A stretch of 64,000 nt of DNA from Margaritifera margaritifera (Eukaryota; Mollusca; Bivalvia; Unionida; Margaritiferidae), in the NCBI GenBank assembly GCA_029931535.1, contig JAQPZY010001448.1:2046001-2110000 (forward strand). The letters run 5' to 3'. Below are positions 56,600 to 64,000 of this stretch, one piece after another (within the stretch, counting starts at the first letter, position 1; each line of letters opens with the position of its first letter). Below the pieces are notes generated by a model. It was not told the origin of the DNA. It saw only the letters and a program-made list of their open reading frames with translations, and searched no databases. Both the position numbers and the translations under genes were made by a program.

Positions 56600-59131
56600 G
56601 TCCATCCCTTGAAGTCTGATATTACTGGGCGAAAGTCTTCCAGTAACCTAAGAGTGACAGCCATCAGTATATGCTTCATGCGTCAATAATTACTTTGATT
56701 AACCACAGGTGAGGTCTCACATGAAAAACATGCAGCATGTAGTCCTCGCGTCTCGTCCACATGTGCAATAGAGTTAACCTGCCGAGTGTAACCTATCACA
56801 ATATACAATTTATTGTCATTAATATGGAAAGTTTACCACTGAAAAAACATATTTATTCCAGCTTCCAGCTGTCTTGGTCACAAAGGGCCTTTTGAGTTGG
56901 GTAGGATGTATACAGGCCAAACAAGAATAAATCAATGTGTTCATAAACACAAATACTTAACTCATGTTAGAAAAGCATAAAATGTAGGTCACAGTGACCT
57001 TCTTGTTTATAAGAACATTGTAGAAACAGAGATGCATCTAATCATCAAGTTTCATGACTGGAAAATGAAAAGCATCCAAGAAATGAACTTTTAACACAGA
57101 AATTGAACAAAGTCACTGAGCATGAAATATAGGTCACATAGATTTCTTTTGGCAAAAAAAGATACCGAACTTATCAAGATGCATCCACTCACCAAGTTTC
57201 ACGATTCTATGTAGGTTAGTTTTCATATATAATATGGAAAAACTCATGTGGTCACGAGCTAAATGCAGCAGCTTAACCAAAGCCAGTAAAAGATGAAATT
57301 TAGGTCACATTGAGCATCTTTGTTGTAAAAGTGTGGTAGTAACAGAGATCCATATCATCATCAATTTCACGATTACAGCATGTACAAGCCAGAGAAATGA
57401 AGTCAGTGAAGCATAAAATATGGTCGGTATTGACATACCGCTGAAATGAGATAGTAGTGCTCATAAAGATGTATGCCAAGTTTCATGATTTCATATATGC
57501 ACAGAGCATGCTAGTGAAATGGAAAATATGTGGTCACAGTGACCTAATTTAATTGTAAGATTAGAGTGCAGTACTTATCAAGATGCACCTCCCACCATGT
57601 TTCAAGATTCCAGGTACATCAGTATTATACAGTAGATAAAATACCAATGATGTCATGAGCTAAATGCAAAAAAAAGTCAGTAAAATGCTAAATGTAGGTC
57701 ACAAAGATCTTTTGTTCCAAGCATGTGGTACAAATACTAGGAATGCATATACTCGTCCAGTTTGATGATTCTTGCATAAACAGTGCTGGAGACTGAAACC
57801 AAGGCAGTGAAGCATACAATATGGGTCACAATGATCTTCTTTGATGAAGGTGTAGTACTCATCAACACACATCCCCTCACCAAATTTCAAGAATCTTAGT
57901 ACAACGGTATGTAAACAGGGTGCGAAAAACCCCCACCCTATTTGGTTTGACTTAAATCCCAAAACTTAACCTAAGCCAGTAAAATATGAAATGCAGATCA
58001 CAGTGACCTTCTTTTGTGGTAAGGTTATGGTAATAAAAGAAATAAATATAATCATCGAGTTGGATGATCCTACCACGAATAGAGCTGGAGAAATGAACTT
58101 AAAACACAACATGTAACTAGTCAGCGAAGCGTGAAATGTAGATCACATTGACCTACTTTTGCGATGAGAGTGTAGAACCCATCAAGGTGCATAACCTCAC
58201 CATGTTTCATGAATCTGTGTATGACAGTATATATGCAGGGTGCTAACAACTATTTGGTCATGAGCTAAATGCAAAAACGTTTCCTAAGTCTGTCAAATGT
58301 GAAATGTAGGTCACAGCAGCATTCTTTTGTGGTAATGATGTGGTACTAACACAGATGTATACAATCGTCCAGAGTCTGAGAAATAAGCTAAAAATATATA
58401 ATTTTACCAAAATCATTGACGCATGAAATATAGTGACCTCCTTCTGTGATGAGGGTGTAGTATTCATCTGGTCATGAGCTAAGCAAAAAACTTAACCTAA
58501 GCCAGTAAAATGTGAAATGTAGGTCACAGTGAAATTTTCTGGTTGTATGTGTGTGGTACTAATAGAGATGCATACAATCATCAAGTTTGATGATTCTAGC
58601 ATGAACAGAGCTTGAGAAAAAGACTTAAAACACAACAGTTTACCAAAGTCAGTAAAGCATTAAATATAGGTCACAGTGACCTACCTTTGTGATGAGAGTG
58701 TAATATTCATCAAGAAACATTCACTCACCAAGATTCATCAATCTAATTATAACAGTATATATATACATACATATATATAGAGACAGACAGACACAAATAT
58801 ACACCAAACAGAGCGGAAAGTGCTATCCCTGGATCATTCCAGGAAAATGTTTGACAACATCAACATAAAATTTTTAAATACTAATAAATAATATTATCAT
58901 ACATGTTAGAGAATGTATAATTCGTAATCTACGGAAATTCGAACCCGGGTCCGCGGGTTACGGCACCCATTACGGATCTGGGTTCGAGTCTATGTTTAGT
59001 ACGAATGAAAAATATTATGTTTTCTCTAACCTGTATGATAATATTCTTTCCCAGTATATAATAATTTCACTCTATGGTATCACGCATCCTCATGTAGGAT
59101 CCAGGGATAGTACTTTCTGCCATGTCTGGTG

Positions 59132-59181
<50 letters not shown>

Positions 59182-60196
59182 CACACACACACACACATAC
59201 ACACACACACACACACATGGTGTTAATACCTATTTGGCCAGGAGCTTAACGCAAAACTTAACCTAAGCCGGTGAAATGTAAACTGTAACACGGTAACATT
59301 CTTTTGTGGTAAGGGTATGGTACTAACACAGATGCATACAATCATCTAAGCCAGTAAAATGTGAAATGTAGGTCACAGTGACATTTTCTGGTTGTATGGG
59401 TGTGGTACTAACACAGATGCATACAATCATCTAGTTTGATGATTCTAGCATGAATATAGCTTGAGAAAAAGTCTTAAAACACAAAATTTAACCAAAATCT
59501 GTGCAGCATGAAATATAGTTCACAGGGACCTATGTTTATGATGAGGGTGGTAGTACTCATCAAGATGCATCCCCTCACCAACTTTTATGAATGTGCGTAT
59601 AACAGTATATATACAGGGTGCAAAAAAACCTAGCTGAACTCCAGCTAAAAAAAAAACTAAGCCAGTAAAATGTGATATGTACGTCACAGTGACCTTCCTT
59701 TGGGGTAAGGGCGAGGAACCAATGGAGATACATAAAATCATATAGATTGATGATTATTCTATCATTAACAGACCTTGAGAAATAAATGTAAACAATACTA
59801 TTTAATCGAAGTCAATGATGCGTGAAATATAGATCACAGTGACTTACAAGTGTGATGAGGATGTAGTACTCATCAAGTTGCATTCCCTCGCCAAGTTTCA
59901 TGATTGCAGGTATACCAGTGTGTAAAACACCTGATCTAAACGCAAAAACTTAACCAAGAAGGTACACCTAATATACGTGTTTGTACCAATTTAGCCCCCT
60001 CCCCTGGGGGTAAGAGCTATGAAACCCACTCAAAACTGCTGCCTATAACCTAGAAAGAAAGAATCTTTGACACTCAATGAGGGTGTACATATGTATATGA
60101 TTTTTTCTGTGCCGACGCCGATGCCGGTGGGTGTGTGGGGTTGGGGGAAGGGTGGCACGATAGCTTACCGCTACTTCGAAAAGGTGAGCTAAAATA
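56600..60196 (+). repeat. ~305-bp dimeric satellite array with AGGTCACAGTGACCT palindromes and hairpin tail
   Basis: AAGCCAGTAAAATGTGAAATGTAGGTCAC-type landmarks at ~57284, 57670, 57974, 58283, 58497, 59262, 59345 and 59652 give a ~305-bp period made of two related ~150-bp halves. Each half carries a variant of AGGTCACAGTGACCT. Two perfect copies are at 56986-57000 and 58668-58682, with near-perfect ones at 57531, 57995, 58143 and 59681. The tail has GTGCCGACGCCGATGCCGG and AGCTTACC...GGTGAGCTAAAA (~60162-60196), a hairpin like other satellite-cored tails. A foldback element interrupts it at 58797-59136. Confidence 0.8.
58797..59136. mobile_element. Foldback element (~340 bp) inside the 305-bp array
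   Basis: Left arm ATATACACCAAACAGAGCGG AAAGTGCTATCCCTGGATC and ATATTATCATACATGTTAGAG; right arm carries the inverse of each (CTCTAACCTGTATGATAATAT, GATCCAGGGATAGTACTTTC, GGTGTATAT). The centre TTCGAACCCGGGTCCG / CGGATCTGGGTTCGA is itself a hairpin. It sits in TA-rich sequence and is followed by (TA)n(GT)n(CA)n to ~59218. Confidence 0.82.
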
Positions 60197-60199
60197 AGA

Positions 60200-61984
60200 A
60201 AATTTTGCGTTTTGTTTTTATTAAAAATGCTAACTAACCTGCCAACCTATTAGTAAATTTACCAGATTTTCTGTAATTCTCATTTGGAGCGTCACGGACC
60301 CACACGATAGCTCATGGATGAACGAGACTAATAGTCTGTAATATCCCTCCTCTCCTTCCCAAGCCCCATCAACTGACACACCCAACCCCAACACATTCCT
60401 AACCACACTGAATCAGGAATGTACTATGCTAGTTATGTATACGGTTGCACAAGTATACGGTTCAACTCCATGAAGGCATCGGTCATTTCATTTTTTCGGA
60501 GGGGGGTTTCACTTTAGCTTCGGATGAATGTTTTTGCTCCTAAACATAGATTCGTCTTTACATGCTAATATACACACCGAATTTAGTTCGGAAAGGGTGG
60601 AAGGGGCATATCACAGCAAAGGTAATTTTTTTTTTTTTTTTTCAGCTTAGAAACTTCATATTCACCCACTCACTTGACGAACCCGGATCAAATGGTCGGT
60701 TCCCGAGTTAAAAATAGACGAATCGATTGCATAGAGCAAGATGCTGGATGAATGAATGTACCAAATGGACCTGCTAAAATCAATCACGAAAATCCCCTAA
60801 TAATGTGTTTCATTCCTCGATTAATTAATGCGCTAGGTTTTATTTTCTTTCTTGACCTTTGATCTCTGAATCACTCTGTAGCCGGCAATAGCTTTGCTTA
60901 AAGAGAATCTACATGTGGTTATAAATTATCTATACACCGGTAAGCTGATCAGCTGAGTGCTGAAGTTACTATTTTACCGCCATTCCCTAGAATCTGGGCC
61001 ATTTGGTGTTTACATCTGTAACCGAATATTTACGCTCCGCATGCATTTCTACAATCTGGCAGAGGTTTTTTTTTTTTCATTATTCGTCTGTGTAACTATG
61101 GCAACGGCCAAGTAAAAAGACTACATCACTCTCAAGGAAGATGTACACGTTAAAATATTTTTAGAAACTGGAGTGTATATCGTTAAATCCGGGTTTTGAG
61201 AGAGAGTGATCCCGATCTATGTTGAGAAAATTTACATTGAACTTAAAAAGTCTTCTTAATGTAATGAAAATAAATTTTCAATATGTTGTAGCATTCATGC
61301 AATATTTGACAAATCAGTCAAATTTTCAACATGTATATTCTGATTATGTGTTAATTTGCGTATTAACCTTTGCAGTCCAACAGTTACACTTTTGTATTAA
61401 AATTGTTCAAGGTTCCGTTACGAATTATGTTTTAACGAATGTATTGTGAACTAATGCATTTAAATGTATATATTTACTTTTTTAAACACGAAGAATCGTG
61501 TTTTTGTTTTTTTTTAAATAAAAAAAATCACTTCGTGGGATCTTCATTTAAATTGTTGATTTACCAAGTTGCGTTGCTTCTCACAGTATTCATACAACTA
61601 ATAGTTGATAACTTTCTTCACTGACATAAAAAGTTACTGAATAGGACATACTGCTCAAATTTTTGGTTTGTACGTCTTTTCGAGTCATCACAGATTTAGC
61701 TCATTTAAAAAATAAAAAGAAAGCAAAAAAAAAAAAAATTACTGCAACCTCGGTTAGTGTACGCTATTTTAGGAAGCAAAGTTTGTGATAAAATACCATT
61801 AAAGGTGTCTTATTAAACACATCCAATAAGTCATTTGTTTTATTAAACGTAAAATAGTAACTTTATTGGAATTTTAAATAGCGACCACCTAACCCGGGTG
61901 GAAAAGGTAACCATGTTTGAGTGAAGACAAGCAAAGAAACTGTTTTTTGCGTGTCGTCATTGGTGCCGCTCTTCATTCATTAAA
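60200..61984. other. Unassigned sequence
   Basis: No gene recognised. GGTCATTTCATTTTTTCGGA plus a G-run at ~60482 resembles a Harbinger-like MITE end (compare 26221, 30884), without a partner. Confidence 0.45.
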
Positions 61985-62050
61985 GTCTCACTGTTTATCT
62001 CAACCGGTCATTAATGTCTCACTGTTTATCTCAACCGGTCATTAATGTCT
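61985..62050 (+). repeat. 31-bp tandem duplication
   Basis: GTCTCACTGTTTATCTCAAC CGGTCATTAAT occurs twice in succession (61985, 62016), with a third partial start at 62047. Confidence 0.93.
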
Positions 62051-62252
62051 CTTAATGACAATTAACCTTCTGTATCTCGTTTGTAAATATAAGACTACAA
62101 ATTTACATGCTTAACAATCTGGACACTCAATAGTCATTAACTTTTGCTCCCTTTTATTTTTCAAACTCTGTTTCGAATATACCGAGTTAAAATGAAACAG
62201 GTTCAAGCAATAATAAACATAGGATCGTTCATAGCTATTTTCTGGCGAATCG

Positions 62253-62255
<3 letters not shown>

Positions 62256-62331
<76 letters not shown>

Positions 62332-62345
62332 GAGAGAGAGAGAAG
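62256..62345. repeat. (TA)n(GA)n microsatellite
   Basis: About 36 TA then about 7 GA dinucleotides. Confidence 0.95.
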
Positions 62346-62649
62346 AAGACAGACAGACAGAGAAGTAATAGCTTGTCTAAACTACATCTAAGTCGCTTAT
62401 CCTTTCCAGTTAACTATCAATACACTAATTATATATAGATCATATCGGCACTTATTAATTTTTTTCAATCTCTTAAATTGCAATTTGTACAAAAAAGACA
62501 AAATGATACAATAAACAGCAGGTATTGCAGGTTATATAAAACAAGATGTTGCAGATTTAATAAAATTAAGACCCGTTTTATTGCCGGGAGTCCTCTAATT
62601 TGGGGGAGATTACTGGCTTGTCAGCTATGTTGATAGTTGATTGTGTGCA
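62346..62649. other. Unassigned sequence
   Basis: No feature seen. Confidence 0.5.
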
Positions 62650-63850
62650 CCCGGAATCCCTTGAAGGGATTAACGCTCTACTGGGCGAAAGGAATGAATT
62701 CAAGATAATATCATTTCTTCCTTTTCAACAGCTGAGTGTTGAAACCATCTCTAATATTCTTCAGCGATAACAAGATTTTCAAATTAGCTGCTGTGGTGGA
62801 CATATTGGATGTCAGATTGGCACTATTTTTATTTCGGACAAAGCAGACATCATTAGAAGTCTTTTGGCGAAAATCTCATTCGATAATGACCATGCATTGG
62901 GGGGGGGGGGGTAGTGACAACATGATTTGCAAGACAGCCGTCGTGGCAGCCATATTGGATGTACCACTGGTACCATTTTCATTTAGGACCAACTACATAT
63001 ATAAGTAGTCTATTGGTGAAAACCCCCGATGTTGATATAGCCATCCATTTGGGAGGAATATAAATACTATTTTCAAGATATCTTGGCCATATTGAGGGTT
63101 GGTCATTTTGATTTAGGACAAACTTTACACCATAAGAACTCTTCTGATGAAAATCCCATGACAAAATGACTTGCCATTTAAGAGGAAAACCGAAGAAAAA
63201 AAAGATTTTCAAGATGGCTACATATTGGATGTCAGATCTGCACCATATTAATTTAGGGTCACTAAAACATTATAAGAAGTCTTTTAGTGAAACCCCATGC
63301 TGTTATGACCATTCATTCAGGAGAAGCTGGCCACCGTGGTATCCACATTAGACATGACATCGGCACCATTTTCATTTAGGACTAACTAGATATAATAAAA
63401 CAAAGTCTCCTGTGAAACCACCATGTAAATATGACTTTCCGTTCAGAAGGAGTAGTGATAACAAGATTTTCAATATGGCCGCTGTGGCGGCCATATTGGA
63501 CCTCAGATCGGCACCATTTTCATTTAGGACCAATTAGACATCATAAGAAGTCCTTTGGTGAAAACCAAATGTCAATATATGTTCCGTTCAGTAGGAGTAG
63601 CGATAACAAGACTTTCAAGATGGCAAGATGGCCGCTGTGGCGACCATACTGGATGTCCGAGCAGCACCATTTTCATTTCGGACTAAGTAAACCATGGGAT
63701 GAATGTGTGTGTAAAGTTTCATGGCAATCCTCCAAATAGTTTAGGAGGAGTAGCAAGAAAAAAATTTCAAAAATTTGTGCAAACGGACGAATGTACAACG
63801 GACGAAAGACCATCATAAACTCACCTGGTCTATGACCAGTCGATCTAAAA
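62650..63850 (+). mobile_element. Satellite-cored (Helentron/HINE-like) element, copy F
   Basis: Head GGAATCCCTTGAAGGGATT (a hairpin, ATCCCTT-GA-AGGGAT) then perfect GCTCTACTGG. About seven units with several degraded (landmarks 62763, 62915, 63060, 63200, 63455, 63598). Tail GGGATGAATGTGTGTGTAAAG, GGAGGAGTAGCAAGAAAA, and hairpin remnant GGTCTATGACCAGTCGATCT followed by AAAA. The last unit has a small GGCAAGAT duplication. Confidence 0.78.
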
Positions 63851-64000
63851 TATTTATCCTGACTATGTCCTATTTGTAATTGAGAAAATTAGATTCAAGT
63901 CTGTCTCAACAATTCTTCTCTTTCTCTAAATAAGAACCCCTTTTACAAATAAAGACGATTTCTTGTAAAGAATGATTTATTTCTGAGGAGATATTCCAGA
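63851..64000. other. Window edge; flank resembling that of copy E
   Basis: AGATTCAAGT...CCCCTTTTACAAATAAAGA parallels 55960-55995 just downstream of copy E. No gene. Confidence 0.5.

Noticed and set aside
63431..63739. 102-codon frame and similar frames in satellite-cored elements (e.g. 20357-20782, 28122-28487, 42579-42806, 55337-55725)
   Set aside because: They translate the non-coding ~145-bp units and tail. They are not conserved in frame between copies and share no protein motif.

Overview
This looks like animal nuclear DNA with low GC, most likely from a mollusc and probably a bivalve. The reasons are dense simple repeats, several tRNA-derived SINEs, decayed non-LTR retrotransposons, many small DNA transposons with clear target-site duplications (TSDs), and families of ~145-305 bp satellite arrays framed by conserved heads and hairpin tails. 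The head motif ACAAGAG...CTCACCTG and the unit motif GGGCCATAACTCT are ones I associate with bivalve repeats. That assignment is inference. There is no bacterial, phage or organelle sequence and no operon.

Conventional gene content is almost nil. The one plausible host exon is a 3'-terminal exon on the minus strand at 13054-13262, with a splice acceptor, ~68 codons and a stop. All other protein-like sequence is transposon relic: a LINE reverse transcriptase with in-frame stops (1098-2985, minus); a LINE ORF1 fragment (17433-17820, minus); a large broken LINE (34715-40640, plus) split by two hAT insertions; and a LINE C-terminal nuclease fragment (51173-51737, plus).

Layout. 0-5.7 kb: LINE-A, a SINE piece and three copies of a GC-rich repeat. 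6.9-8.4 kb: satellite-cored element A with a nested TIR element (10-bp TSD). 10.4-12.6 kb: short tandem arrays. 13 kb: the exon. 15.5-21.5 kb: two copies of a MITE with 9-bp TSDs, a SINE with a 12-bp TSD, the LINE ORF1 relic, a hAT MITE inside another satellite, and element B. 24-31 kb: dispersed repeats, a Harbinger-like MITE, element C and a foldback. 34-40.6 kb: a hAT MITE, a SINE, then the LINE split by two hAT elements that each carry a ~0.7 kb foldback. 42-46 kb: SINEs, element D and a CA-bearing minisatellite. 48-52 kb: mariner-like and pogo-like elements, then a ~146-bp array interrupted by a LINE fragment. 54-56 kb: element E, the most complete copy (12 units). 56.6-60.2 kb: a ~305-bp array carrying repeated AGGTCACAGTGACCT palindromes. 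62.6-63.9 kb: element F.

The most interesting system is the satellite-cored family (copies A-F). It has a hairpin head, 4-12 units of ~145 bp, a hairpin tail ending GAGCTAAAAA, and a 10-bp subterminal inverted repeat linking head and tail (GCTCTACTGG / CCAGTAGAGC). This architecture resembles Helentron-associated elements (HINE/DINE-1/pearl type). All six copies are on the plus strand, and units at the same position share diagnostic variants. Other strong observations are the estrogen-response-element palindrome satellite, the hAT family with internal foldback and DRE-like subterminal motifs, and a minisatellite made from a reverse transcriptase's own catalytic YxDD box.
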